DNA of 64,000 nucleotides, from the NCBI GenBank assembly GCA_002682825.1, contig NOKP01000029.1, forward strand, positions 310,001 through 374,000, read 5' to 3'. The translations under genes and the position numbers were made by a program. The DNA comes from Neonectria sp. B-13. Taxonomy: Eukaryota > Ascomycota > Sordariomycetes > Hypocreales > Nectriaceae. Positions 11,549 to 22,372 of the stretch are shown one piece after another; position 1 is the stretch's first letter, and each line of letters starts with the position of its first letter. The notes under the pieces were generated by a model, which worked only from the letters and a program-made list of their open reading frames with translations, had not been told where the DNA came from and made no database searches.

Positions 11549-12913
11549 TAAAAGTGTGAAATTGTCTCAAGATCTACTCTGGGTCCAAAGCTGTATTAAT
11601 ATCCCCGGGGATCACCAGGCCTCAAAGGTTGCATTTATGCACCAACATTGCGAATGGGCTTCCCCGTCTCCAAGCCCCAATGAGGCTGAGCCACCACATC
11701 ATTTCAGGGTTCGACTACATGAGCAAACGTCACACAGTCACACTTGGGCAGCTACGAGGCAGATTTCTAGGCCCTGGAGTGATGGAGGTCAGCCTGCTTG
11801 ATGGCAGCTGCCCTCTAAGCCCCATCTTCAATGCGGGACACGGCCGAGGCAGAATTGGCTACCCTATGGCTGGTCCCTGTGTGCGCGCCCACCTACGTTC
11901 CATCTCGCTGTTGCACGTTCATGCCGTGACTCGCTATATATGTGCATTCAAATAATAGAGCCTGGCATGGAGACCTAGGGGACTTATAATGTTTGTCGTT
12001 CTTACACCAGCTATGAATTCCAGAACCATGCAGCAGCCTTTCACCTACCGTCAAGACACGACAATGACGGACAGCGCAGCACATTCCGCACCCCAGAAAG
12101 ATAGTAACAACTAGCCCAATCTGACTGAACGCCCAGCTTCTAACAAATGAAAGCCTCCAGTGCGGTGTGTACCCGTTCACTACGATGGCGCTAGGCTTTC
12201 CGGTAATGTTGAGTTAATATGGTAGTTTAAACAATGCTCGAGACCAAATCTGCCGGCGCCGCCTAACCGCTCGAGATGGTGGGTCGGCTCGCAGCGGCGT
12301 CCTTGATGGTATTGGTGCCCCGTGGTAGTCTAGATGGGCTTCGAACAGCCACTGGGAGGCTCGTTGTCCCTCGAAAAAGAAACGCCAACTACCTACTATA
12401 ACGAGGTGTGTCACACGACCGGCGGGCTAGACTCGCTTGGCAATCTATTTACACGAATGGCAGCCAGTCACCGGCTCAGCCTGATACAAATGGCGGTGCT
12501 GGCGCCAATAATTGCCCTAGACTAGCTGGTTATGTGATGTGGCTTGGCAGGGTGCATTCAGCTCCAGGTCGCCTTCCAGAGACTCGAGGACTCGAACCTC
12601 GATTCAAGGCAAAGGCTGCAACCTGTCTCGCCTCACTGGATTAGCGATGCCACTAAAGGCGTTTGTTTGCTTTTCTTAACGCCCAATCCTGGCAAGAAGT
12701 ATGCCTACTTCGTACAAGCAGGATCTCCGCACAATTGGAATTTGGAGTTCTAGGCCGCCAACCCCTCACACTGCGATTGTCTCAGCCCTCACCCCCCGCT
12801 GAAATGAAGAAGACGCTGGTATAAGAGCGAACTGGCCCGCAAAGCCGGGCCCCAGCTGCGGTGCATATTATCAGCCTCTTTGTACTCCGCGTCGACACAC
12901 GAAACTCGCTGCC
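11549..12913. other. Intergenic between divergent genes
   Basis: About 1.36 kb with no supportable gene. On the minus strand near 12600 there is a perfect Pol III B-box-like string (GGTTCGAGTCC) in a 5-bp stem with a 7-nt loop, but no complete tRNA cloverleaf can be folded around it; see the rejected list. Confidence 0.5.
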
Positions 12914-15085
12914 ATGGCGGCAAATACGAACTTCGATATCCCGAGCGAATATGTGAAAAGAGGAGCGTGGACCAACCACGATGGCCAAGCGACGCAGGGT
13001 GGCCGGATCACCATGGACAAGGACTCGGCAGAGTTGATCGCCATCTTCATCGGTATCTTCATCGTCTTTGTCGAGGGTGGTCTCTGGACTCTCTTGACCT
13101 TCGTCATCTTCCATTGGAACCGCCGCTCCGCCAAGAAAGACCCGGGGCGCATGGATGGCCTCTTCCACCAGCAACAGACGATCCTTCGAAATAGCGGCAC
13201 CGACATCGCCGTCGGAATGGCATACTTGAAGCTCTGGAACGTCTGGGGCAATTGGAGACGCAAGCCAGAGATTGCCCTGCGTACCCTGCCGCTGATGCTC
13301 CTTGCAATCCTAAGCTTCGTGGGCTTCCTGGTGGCTCTGCCGCTCGTCACTGCGTACAAGCTGCTGGACAGCCAGGACGACCAGGTGCTCATCAAAAGCC
13401 CAAACTGCGGCTTTTGGACGATCAACCTATCGGTAGACGAATCCACGGCGTTCGCGGACTTGAAGAACCAGTCTTTGGAGGCCATGTCCTATGTCGACAG
13501 CTGCTACGAAGGGCACACACAGTCCGCCCTCTGCGATCGATTCCTGCCACAGCGGAGCCTGCCTGTGGCTACTTGGAACACGGAACCATGCCCCTTCGAT
13601 AAATTGCTATGTCTCTCGGGCGCCAAACTCCCTGCCTTTAGCATGAAGACCGAGACGCTTGACTCGCACAAGGACTTTGGCATCAATTCCCCGCCCGACG
13701 GGAGGGTCAAGATGCAGCGCATCACGACATGCGCACCACTCGCTGTCGACGATTTCAGCAAGACCATCAAAGGATCGCTCGGAGACGATAGGATCACTGC
13801 CGTGTACTTCGGTAAGACATCAGACAAGGCGTACACGTTCGGTGTAAGCGACTATCAGTCCGTGGCCGCGTCAAATTACAACCTTCAGTACGTCGCCACT
13901 CGCCCATATCTCGACCAATCTAGCTAATGAAGTTGTTTCAGAGTCTTTACCAGCAACCCTATGAACAGAAGTGTGTACAGCTCAACATTTGAGCCGATAA
14001 AGGGACTACAGCGGCTCGACGCCGACCTGTCTGTCATCTTCCTCAACAACAACGGCATACCCATCAAGGGCATCGATGGACCTTGCGAGGATCCATTGTT
14101 CTCCGCCACGAAAAAAGAGTTGCTTCGTTTCCCGGACTACTACTGGCCTGACAACCCCGTCACTGCCGTCGGCTGCATCGACCAGTACATCTTCAGCGAC
14201 CCGGTTCGGAATGTGTGGACGGAACCCGCAAGCTGGGCCGATGCGGCCAACAATACCACCTTCATCGCGAGCCTCTCGAAGCGCCAGGCTGCGACAATGA
14301 TCAAGCTCAGCTGGTCCCAAGGTCAGCCAGGCGGCATCGGGACGGAGCTGATGATGCTTGGCACCGAAGCACTGCGGGCGCAGAAGTACCCGGGCCTAGT
14401 TGTGGGCCTTCAAACTCCGCTGCCGAACGATCAGTGGAAACGCGAGGTTCTGTACTGGTTCAAGATCGGGCTTGCGAAGATGCAACTACTCCCCATCAGC
14501 ATTTCCACTGGGCCGCCAGACGTAACGCTGCCCGGCCTGAAGAATATGTTGCCCGTGTTATCGGCTGACAGGGACGATCTCGTCGACATTATCTGTTCGA
14601 CACAGAAGATCCACGACACCGAGTTCAAGAACTTCCACCGCACTGGCTTCATCGTGCTAGCAGTCCTGGGTAGTCTGCTGATTATTGTGCCAGCAGCCGT
14701 CACAAGGTTCATGAGCTGGCGGTGGAAACAGCGCGAGGACATGCTATCGTGGACGTCATATGGCCAGCTGCAACTACAGCGCATGGCAGCGGAAGGTGCC
14801 GGTGTATACGGTTGGAAAGGCTTTGACGACGATGTTCCGTTCTTAGAACCGCAGGATCTGCTAGCCGGGCAACTCAAAGTGAACAACAAGGATGCTGCTG
14901 GACTACATCCGAAGTGGGACTCATCAACACCGATGGCTCCCGTGGAGAACAACAGGCCAGTCTATCAGGGCAAGCCCTCGACAGATCAGTCTGATTCGGC
15001 CATAAATCTTCCACTGATAAATAGACAGTCCGAAGAACCTCAAGCAAGGCCAAATAACCCAGGGTGGCAGGGCCGCCAGATTTGA
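12914..15085 (+). CDS. Large fungal membrane protein of unknown function
   Basis: Exons 12914-13887 and 13942-15085 join in frame (donor GTACGT, acceptor TTTCAG, branch GCTAAT) to 705 residues. I recognise no catalytic domain. Hydrophobic segments near residues 36-62 (IAIFIGIFIVF...) and 122-148 (LPLMLLAILSFVGFLVALPL) flank a basic cytoplasmic-type loop. A long Cys-containing, probably lumenal or extracellular region follows. A last helix near 570 (FIVLAVLGSLLIIVPAAVTRF) precedes a cytoplasmic-looking tail ending in a Gln/Asn/Pro-rich segment. This three-helix layout is common among uncharacterised Pezizomycotina plasma-membrane proteins. The neighbour downstream converges on it. Function unassigned. 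Confidence 0.85.
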
Positions 15086-15259
15086 CACTACGATTAGGAG
15101 AATAAACATTAATTAAATGATTGACCTAATTATTTATCATGATGAGATCCCAAAGCTATGAGCACCCGTGCATGTAGTTTGAGGCTTGCACTAAGCACAC
15201 CCAATCTCCTTGATTCCCATCGCCATCTTCTTTCCAAGATCTAGACAAGACTCTGTGAC

Positions 15260-16869
15260 TCAAACTTGTGTTGATCCCTCGTTGAACCCTTTCCGTGTTT
15301 CTTCCCGGGGTGACCCAGACTCGCTGAGATCGGCGCTGTCGTCGTCCACAATCGCTGAATCCGAATTTGGCACTCGGACCTTTTCTCTGTGAAGAAGTTA
15401 GTTCTGTCCTGCTTTAAATCTGAGCTTCGAACTTACCCTTGGCTGCCAAACACAAGCCGGATGACCTGCGTCATGGCAACAAGTAGTACAACCATCACTG
15501 CAGAGTAGACATAACCCCTGGGGAATCGTGGAGCCGAGACGGTGGGATAGGTGAACAACGGAATCCAAGCTGTTGTCGAGGTGGCAATGGCCGTCATGAG
15601 AATCAACGTCATTGCGCGTTCCTCGTTGTTGTGTCGCAAAATCGTGTTGGCCCAGCCGTACAAGACCGAAGAAACCGCCACGGCCGAGAACGTCACACTG
15701 AAGGCGAACCACTTTGCTGCCTCCGGTACGTTCCAGATTGCGAGAATGATCAGACCAGTGAAGTTGACAGCCGAGGCCAGCGTGATGGCTCCCGGTCTAC
15801 CAAGCCAGAGATCGGCGCTGAAGTTGATGAACAGGACGAAGAAGATACCGAGACCAGGACTGATTGCCGCCAGCTGGTTGAGAGTCGTAGTATCGTAGCG
15901 CTCCAGGCTCTTGATCCAGAGCAAGAACGCAGCAGAGTTGGCGCTAGTGTTGAAGAAGAGAATATCCCAGAACACCAAGAGGTAAAACTGCCAGCTCGTG
16001 AAGACGCGACGAACCAAGGTCCAAGAGAATGGCGTGCTCTGGACCTTTGATCCTGTCTTTTCCAGTCGGCTCTTGGCGAGGGCGATGTCGGATTCCTTGA
16101 GGACCAAGCGGTTCGGCCTGGCTGGTGTTCCCGGCCAGATGAAGTATCCCAAGAACGCGAGGGGCAGAGTGATGACGGCGTTGATGATGAAGGCCCATCG
16201 CCATCCTACCAGCCCGTTTACTCCGTGGAGGTACTGCGTCGCTGCGCCTTGCAACAAGCTCGCTGTCATAGTGCCGAGAGTAAGTCCGACATAGAAGAAG
16301 CCTCCGCGGCGGCCGATTTCATCGCCGCGGTACCAGGATCCTAGCACAAAGTGCACGCCGGGGAAGTATGAGGCCTGTTTCAAAACGTCAGTATCTTCTT
16401 TATTGGCTAGTTACTTTCAACTTACCTCGAAGATTGCAACCATGAATCTGTATGCTGCGATCTCGCCAAAGCTCTGCGCACGATATTGCAGCAGCGTGAA
16501 AATGCCCCAGAGAAGGTCGAGAGTCGGGACTAGGTAGTGCATAGGAACTCGGGGGAAGAGATAGATGAACGGTAAGAGACCGACGACGTTTCCGACAACG
16601 AAGATGGTTTGGAACTGCACGAGCTCGTTGCCTTTGAAGCCTAGGTCGTCGGACATGCCTGAGACGTAGGCATTATCTGGGAGTGGTCAGCGAGGAAAAG
16701 AATAGTTGGATGCTGTAGACTTACTGATGTTGGTTTGGTCAACATACTTGACCCAGTAAATGATGAACGCATAGGGGACAAGGAGCAGGTCAAGCTTCAA
16801 GATGAGCTTTCGCTCTTCCGGGCTGTCGTCTGGTGCGAACCAGTTATACCAGCGTCGTGCGACAGTCAT
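15260..16869 (-). CDS. MFS transporter, anion:cation symporter family (Dal5/Tna1-like)
   Basis: Exons 16725-16869, 16426-16676, 15437-16374 and 15260-15386 join in frame to 486 residues. The N terminus has the family's ERKLILKLDLLLVPY...WVKYVDQTNIS signature spanning the first intron, followed by NNAYVSGMSDDLGFKGNELVQFQTIF. About 12 hydrophobic segments follow, with the RRGGFFY loop after helix 4-5. Members import vitamins and small organic anions (allantoate, nicotinate, pantothenate, cysteine). The last exon adds an acidic, Ser-rich cytosolic tail (DDDSADLSESGSPREE) that could be missed if the 50-bp last intron is ignored. Substrate unknown. The gene converges with the membrane-protein gene. 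Confidence 0.93.
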
Positions 16870-17699
16870 ATTTGCAGATCTTCTTGTCGTTTATATCCTG
16901 CGGCTCTACCATATTAGTCGACGGGGATAGTGCTTCAACTTATAGGATCACTGTGGTTCCTTCTTTGGGAATAGGGTACCGTTGATTCGGAGACGCAGAG
17001 TATTGGGCAGGCGTCAGGTATGCTGGTAAGCACACCACCCGAGTGGGAGTGACGAATGACGGACTCCGTAGACGGAGCCTCCTCCATCCCACTCTGAAGC
17101 CCGGTTCTTGCGTGCCGTTATCTATCACCCTTGTTTCCAAGAACAGCTACCGCTAAAGCGCCTATCTTTGCCTATTTGTCGAGGCCATACGGTACGTCAG
17201 TCTCGCTCGAAGTGTCTAGGCTAGCTCGCAATAGTTGGGCCATGGCGATGATGCAATTTCGCGCACCATTGCGACACCGCCAAATCCCCCACTTGACCGT
17301 CTTCCCAAATGGTGGAATTGGTTTTCGGCATCTTTTTCGCTGTTCAGAGGAAAATGCCCTTTTTCATAAATGACCTTGAAATCGCCCTAGAGACCTGGCT
17401 TCCCGTCGCCCAGCTTGCGCAAAAGGTGGGATGCGCATCTTTGAGCGCAAAGTAGTTCGCCATCACGCCATCTTAGTTCTTTGTAGCGCTCTAAACTAGG
17501 GTTGCAAGTGAGTTAAGGCGTATTTTGAGACACACCGCGAGAGTGGGAGGCGAATAATACTTTCTCGGGCCTGAGAAAGAAAATACACCTTGCAGCAATA
17601 TCGATCAGAATAAGAGAGGAGCCGTAGATAACTCAATTAATCATTTCCCTATTAACGACTCTTATTATATTGTTCTTACGCCGTTTGACACACAACCGT
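16870..17699. other. Intergenic, start of a gene-poor accessory stretch
   Basis: This contains the upstream region of the MFS gene. The rest has no open frame with a recognisable domain. Between 17520 and 17700 the base composition shifts towards AT. Confidence 0.5.
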
Positions 17700-18260
17700 A
17701 GACTTAGGCTGACTTAGTCGTACGCGCAACTGCCTTCTCGTCAAAGACTTCCTGCAACACCCGACTATTCCTTCCCCGCAACCCCTTCAACACCGCTGCG
17801 ATGATTGAACGCCTTGTTGATCTCTTCCAAAGCCTTGCCAGTTGTCTCTAGGATGAAGAACCACACCCAGGTGAAAGACAGCACACATAACGCAGCGAAG
17901 AAGACGTGGGCCCTAATCCGGTTCTCTGTACAAGAGGCGTAATGAGACCAGTGATGAAGTTGTTGATCCAGTCTTATCGAGTTAGCATCCCAAAACACGA
18001 GTCATGTATAGCGTGGAAATGTACATGAGAAGGCTGAAATGGCGACACCCTTAGCTCGCGGACTAGAGGGAACACCTCGGCCGCCATAGCCAACGGGAAC
18101 GGTACCCACGAGTCTCCAAAGATGAAGATGTAAAGAAGCACAAACACCACGCTTGTCCAGCCCTCAGTAGTACGGTTTGGTCAGTCGCTGGAGAACTTCG
18201 CGACAAAAATGATCCAAAAAGCCTGACGTCCCTTCTTATACTTCAAAAGCTACAAGAAAC
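17700..18260 (-). pseudogene. Sugar porter (MFS SP family) pseudogene, C-terminal half
   Basis: Translating the minus strand gives recognisable sugar-transporter pieces in more than one frame. First comes GWTSVVFVLLYIFIFGDSW, then AAEVFP, followed after a frameshift by PRAKGVAISAF. Near the end are FFAALCVLSFTWVWFF and ETTGKALEEINKAF. These correspond to helices 9-12 and the PETKG(R)TLEE motif of fungal sugar porters. Stops and frame changes between the pieces, and the absence of the N-terminal half, show it is not functional. It borders the transposon relics downstream. Confidence 0.8.
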
Positions 18261-18834
18261 TCTCGAGGAACTCTTACTATGGAATCATGCCACGCACCAA
18301 CCAATGCCCGTAGTGTAATTATTGCTACAGACTTCTCCACTGCGCCATGGGCTAAAACCTGGGGTCCGGGGATGCTGGGGCCAGCCTCAGGTGGTGCGAG
18401 TCAGCTTGATGCCGGGGTAACGAGCAAAGTTGGAGACCAGAAGCGGCTTTCTGCTATACTGAGTGGTTTGGAGCTAGGGGCAGGATTGATCTGAAATCTG
18501 TATCCGTTTCCTTTGCAGTTCGGGGATTCCAACTCATTAAGAAGATGCCTCCACGGTCCATGCCCTTATTCTCAATGTCGACATGCACACAAAGCTGCAC
18601 GTTACGTTGATACTGTGTTCTGAAGCCTTCCACCTTAGTGAGAGCTGACCGGTTGCCCGCTGGTGTCCAAAGCAGCCCAAATGTTAACTCCGAATCTCGA
18701 CATTGACAGTTTCCTTCATCGTGCATGAGCTGGAGCTGTTGCCGCTTTAACCTCAGTCGTGCCTGAGCAGGCTGAGCAGTCTCCCAACTCTTTCTGCTCT
18801 CACCCCGACCCCACCAAATCCATGAACATGGAGG

Positions 18835-19117
18835 GGCACTCCAAACAGCAGAGCAGTGGGCGAAAGCCCACGCATCAACTTTTTCACCCAGCACGTTCCA
18901 ACTCATACACTTCATTAGGGCGCGCACGAAAATAGACACCCAGCACCTATTGCAAACAGCATGTGACGAGGTCCCCGCGAAGCCGACCTGTAAATATCTA
19001 GGGCTTATCATGGATTCTGCACTGCAATGGAAACCCCAGGTAGACGAAATACGGCGGAAAACAACGAAGACGGTCTCAGCCTTGAGCAGCTTGGGCAGCT
19101 TGGGCAGCTTGACATAG
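18835..19117 (+). mobile_element. Non-LTR (LINE) reverse transcriptase fragment
   Basis: One plus-strand frame reads through QWAKAHASTFSPSTFQLIHF and then CKYLGLIMDSALQWKPQVDE, followed by IRRKTTKTVSALSSLG. This is the segment just after the catalytic palm in Tad/I-type LINE reverse transcriptases, where K-x-H/T-x-F..LIHF and KYLGV-x-LD are conserved. The frame ends at a stop beside three short AGCTTGGGC-like repeats. The catalytic palm, endonuclease and tail are missing, so this is an isolated remnant. Confidence 0.72.
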
Positions 19118-20080
19118 GGACTAAAGGGGAATTATCATAAAGATACAATTAGTACCATAGACTATACTAAGCTATGTACCTTCAACAAGAACATTAAATG
19201 GTATAAGGGCAAGGGATTGTATTTTAACTATCCCACTGTAAGCTATACCAAAGACAAGTAGGTCTTTGATATACCAGAGAACCTAAAGACTTACCTTAGT
19301 AATAGAGAGAACTTCATAGCCCTAGCGGATGTCTTTAATGTTAAAGGTAGAGAGTAGAGTAACATCTACTATAGATATAAGGCATATATTAAGCAGACTC
19401 TCTAGACTCTCTAGAAATAAGGTCATAAGCTCAGTGCTCTCTTGATAGAATCAGTCATCCTTAGCACTAGCAGTATAATCTTTATGTAACTTTCTCCCAT
19501 TCTTTTCTAGATGAAACCAACATTTTTAGTGACCCTCTCTTTCAATGTACCCTTGCCAACATTATCCACTACTCTCCCTACTTATTCATAACCTTAGATA
19601 ACTTGCCATCCTTAATCTAAGAGAGAGATGCTAACTAGAGTAGCCTCCCTATCGTTTTTAATAAAGTCTTTACCAGCTTATACTACTTTAGATACTATAT
19701 AGCTTTATCCTTAATTAGCGTTTATCTTAATGTTTCTATCTATATAAAGCTTCTAACTAATAAACTTATATTACCATATATAATACTGGCCTCTAATAGT
19801 ATATTTAAGTCATTCATTAGTAATAATAAGAGTAATATACTACTGCATAGACATAGTTATGTAGTTTATCCTATAGAATACCAAGTTACACTTAAGTCTT
19901 TATAAGAGATGCAAAGCATAGAGGAAAAAGGTTCCTAGAATGTCTTCAAGGATGATGGCTAGGTGTTACCTGAATCTATATAATACTAAGGCTTATCCCC
20001 TCGCAAAGCTAACGATTTAGTTATCTAGTCAGTTTAGTCTTATTCCTTCATCAATTCTGTATTCTACCATACCGATCGAG
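19118..20080. mobile_element. AT-rich, RIP-like decayed repeat
   Basis: Base composition drops sharply to AT-rich, TpA-dense sequence, unlike both flanks. On the plus strand one frame reads as a plausible ancient protein (pieces such as ENLKTYLSNRENFIALADVF and YYRYKAYIKQTL). It is interrupted only by TAG and TAA where CAG or CAA would fit, the pattern expected from C-to-T mutation. I could not place it in a transposon family. It is contiguous with the LINE fragment and may be a different nested element. Confidence 0.6.
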
Positions 20081-20842
20081 TGAGTGGTACGTGACCACTG
20101 GGAAGCATCTTTGCTATCACATTGCACAGCAAGGGTACCATAGGATACAAGAGCTCTGCGGCGTTGACACTTCAGGCCCGACTGCGCGAAGGGTACAAGG
20201 ATGGACAGTAGAACGTACACTCTCGGGTCTTGGGCAATGTCTTTTACATCATGATGGGATAGAAGACGAATCAGGAGATGGTGCGGGAGCTACAGACTAT
20301 ACTTGAGGAAGCTTTAGCTCTGTTGTTGAAAATGCTAGAAAGGAAATTCACGTTCAGAAGGGCGCGCATGGAAGTGTAGTCTGATCCATGTTGTCCCCGA
20401 GGTAGTGATACAACTTGATCCTTAAAACAGATGGTATCGGCGTCAGAAATGCCTGTCGGGAAATTCTTGCCTCTGGTATATCGTGCAAAAAGCTACATGC
20501 ACTGGTTGGCTCAAGGTTGAATCATACCCTCTCATCAAAGCTTACAGACAGGAATGGAAAGTTTTGGGGCCATATCTCAGCAAGCTATTTTCCCCCTTGG
20601 TCGTCTTTTCACAGGCAACAACTGGATCAAGCAACGGAGAATTTGCCTGATGGTGTGTTCAATAAATTGAACGCATGTATAAATGCGACCACAAAGACCT
20701 AGATTAAGTAAAACAGGCTCGTACAGACCACACCAGTGTCTTCAGTATAACACTTAGTGGGAGCTTTGGTAGTTACACATAAGTAAACGAAAACCTCAGA
20801 ACACATGATGTAGTAGCAAGAGCATCTTCGATTCCCAATCAT
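20081..20842. other. No gene supported
   Basis: Composition returns to near average. Short open frames exist on both strands, but none has a recognisable motif or splice-linked continuation. It forms the 3' flank of the small minus-strand gene that follows. Confidence 0.4.
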
Positions 20843-21531
20843 TTAGAGCTTTGATACTGCCATATTCATCCTCGACGTAACATCATCAAAGGTAAACCGC
20901 GCATTGACGACAGTTCCCTGTTCGATGATGCTACTCAACTAGCAAGCCAACATCCGTTAGCGACATTTCATGTATCCAAACAAAAGGACGGAGAGTGCTG
21001 CTTACCACTAAAGTATGGGGCTTTCCGTCTGGGAGGGTAGCTTGAAATGTCACTGAGGCACCTATGGAACTGTCGTTCCAAACCTCCTTGACCAAGGCCT
21101 TGTTGACAGCCTTGGTTTTAGGATAGACAGCGACCTAGTATTTCTGCCTTAGCTTCATGCTGAGAGGATGCATGAAGGGTGTTATAAATGCGAGTCATAC
21201 CTTGGAAACGTTGATGCCGCTGAACGGCATCATAACGAGCAGCACAAGCATCTGCGCGTTGTCTGGACAGTCGTATACGGAGACGCCTGTGACACCGGTC
21301 CAGGTACCCTTCTCCGCGACGAAGGTGCCTGCTTCGACCCCGGACGTGTTGGGGCCTGCATAGGATGGCCCGCTGGTGGCGTAGCCGTACCAAACAGCTG
21401 TGGAGGGATTATGCGGAGCCAGTCCATAGCTGGAATTGTTGGACATGTAGCATTGTACAGAGAACTGCGTGGTGGTCAGTGAAATTGTAACAATGTATTT
21501 TGTCTCTGGCTTGGGTTTTACTTGCCACCAT
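20843..21531 (-). CDS. Small protein, possible actinoporin-like (pore-forming) fold
   Basis: Four exons, 21526-21531, 21201-21464, 21006-21134 and 20843-20938, join in frame to 164 residues. The first intron has a GC donor (GCAAGT) and the second has a TAG acceptor. If translation instead starts at an ATG inside exon 2 the protein loses only a few residues. It has no signal peptide. Sequence features are beta-rich: a run of small and aromatic residues, then a G-x-x-TGV-x-(G/V)VSVYD strand, then a hydrophobic strand ending in a Pro-containing turn and a VSKV strand. This order resembles the central sheet of actinoporin-like membrane-binding proteins, which occur in fungi as cytosolic proteins. 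That is inference from pattern only; a lectin-like beta sandwich is an alternative. A TATA-like element lies 125 bp upstream. It sits in repeat-rich DNA. Confidence 0.55.
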
Positions 21532-21653
21532 GATGATGGCGCGTTCGGGGACTTTGATATGAGGAGGGAATTGTATCAGAGGGGTGATCAGAAGAATGTG
21601 AGTGTGATTGAAGTTTGAGGGTGAGTTGTTATGAAGGCAACGAATCTTGGTCA

Positions 21654-21663
21654 TTTATATATA
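21654..21663 (-). promoter_or_regulatory. TATA-like element of the small minus-strand gene
   Basis: TATATATAAA on the minus strand, about 125 bp before the chosen start codon. Its position agrees with a start at 21531 rather than at the far-upstream ATG at 21654, which would overlap it. Confidence 0.5.
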
Positions 21664-21723
21664 CCTTTTCAACTTGCTGCTGCTTGACAGACCTGTTCGC
21701 TGTGTGGATTTTGACGACGTAAG

Positions 21724-21800
21724 CCATGATCCAGATGCTGGCTTGGATCAAGCCCACTGATTTCCTATTTCGATCAATTTCACTTGACTAGCACTTGACA
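21724..21800 (+). repeat. Duplicated segment, copy A
   Basis: This segment begins CCATGATCCAGATGCTGGC and ends around a TTTCCTATTTCGATCA string. It matches copy B at 22113-22190, with most differences being C/T or G/A transitions, as expected after RIP-like mutation. Copy A lies just upstream of the small minus-strand gene. Confidence 0.6.
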
Positions 21801-21936
21801 AGTTACCTAGCTATCTCCTTGAGCGGTTACGCCTGTGGAGCACGTCCGTATCGACAGCCGGCCGCGCAAATCGTTTGCATTGCTACCTAGCCTGCTGTAG
21901 CTGACCATTGAATCAGGTGTGGCAGTCAACCCGGGG

Positions 21937-22075
21937 CCAAAATAGCCGATATGCATACGATAACAGGCTAGCTTGATCACAGCACAGGGATAGAACCCGT
22001 ACGTCCGTGTGCGGAGAGCTCCGGAATTCTCCCTCGTGACTGATGTACCCCAAATAGCGTGACTTGTGCTTTAAC
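21937..22075 (-). mobile_element. Possible tRNA-derived SINE-like element
   Basis: On the minus strand an A-box-like string (TACATCAGTCACGAGGGAG) is followed, after a palindromic CGGAGCTCTCCG arm, by a B-box-like stem-loop (GGGTTCTATCCC). The order and spacing resemble a tRNA-derived Pol III promoter, but the acceptor stem does not pair cleanly. I therefore read it as a decayed SINE head at most. Confidence 0.25.
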
Positions 22076-22112
22076 GGTCTGCTACTTCGGGAAAAGCAAA
22101 ACGATCCCTGGA

Positions 22113-22190
22113 CCATGATTCAGACGTTGGCCTGAACCACGTCCCACTTTTTTCCTATTTCAATCACCATCCACTCAACACTTCGCTAGT
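22113..22190 (+). repeat. Duplicated segment, copy B
   Basis: Direct copy of 21724-21800. It shares a CATGATYCAGAYGYTGGCYTG core and a TTTCCTATTTCRATCA core, separated by the same distance to within a few bases. Confidence 0.6.
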
Positions 22191-22372
22191 TCTCCAACTA
22201 TTGGCGGCACAGCCGGTCTTTTCTGTGACAGTTGCTTCGCCACCGCCTGTTTCTAGCTCGATCAATTACAACATATAATGTTTTTGTCCTATGCCCGCTG
22301 CAGTGCGGCCCGCGCCTAGTTTCAACGACTAACTGATGGATCATGAATTTTTGATCAGCACTCAGCTGAAAT

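Noticed and set aside
12550..12660. Minus-strand tRNA candidate with perfect B-box GGTTCGAGTCC and a T-arm-like stem-loop
   Set aside because: No 7-bp acceptor stem, D-arm or anticodon arm can be formed at correct distances; the matching 5' strand lies too close. At best a tRNA remnant.
18454..19011. 185-codon minus-strand open frame
   Set aside because: No recognisable domain, and the plus strand of its start region reads as reverse transcriptase.
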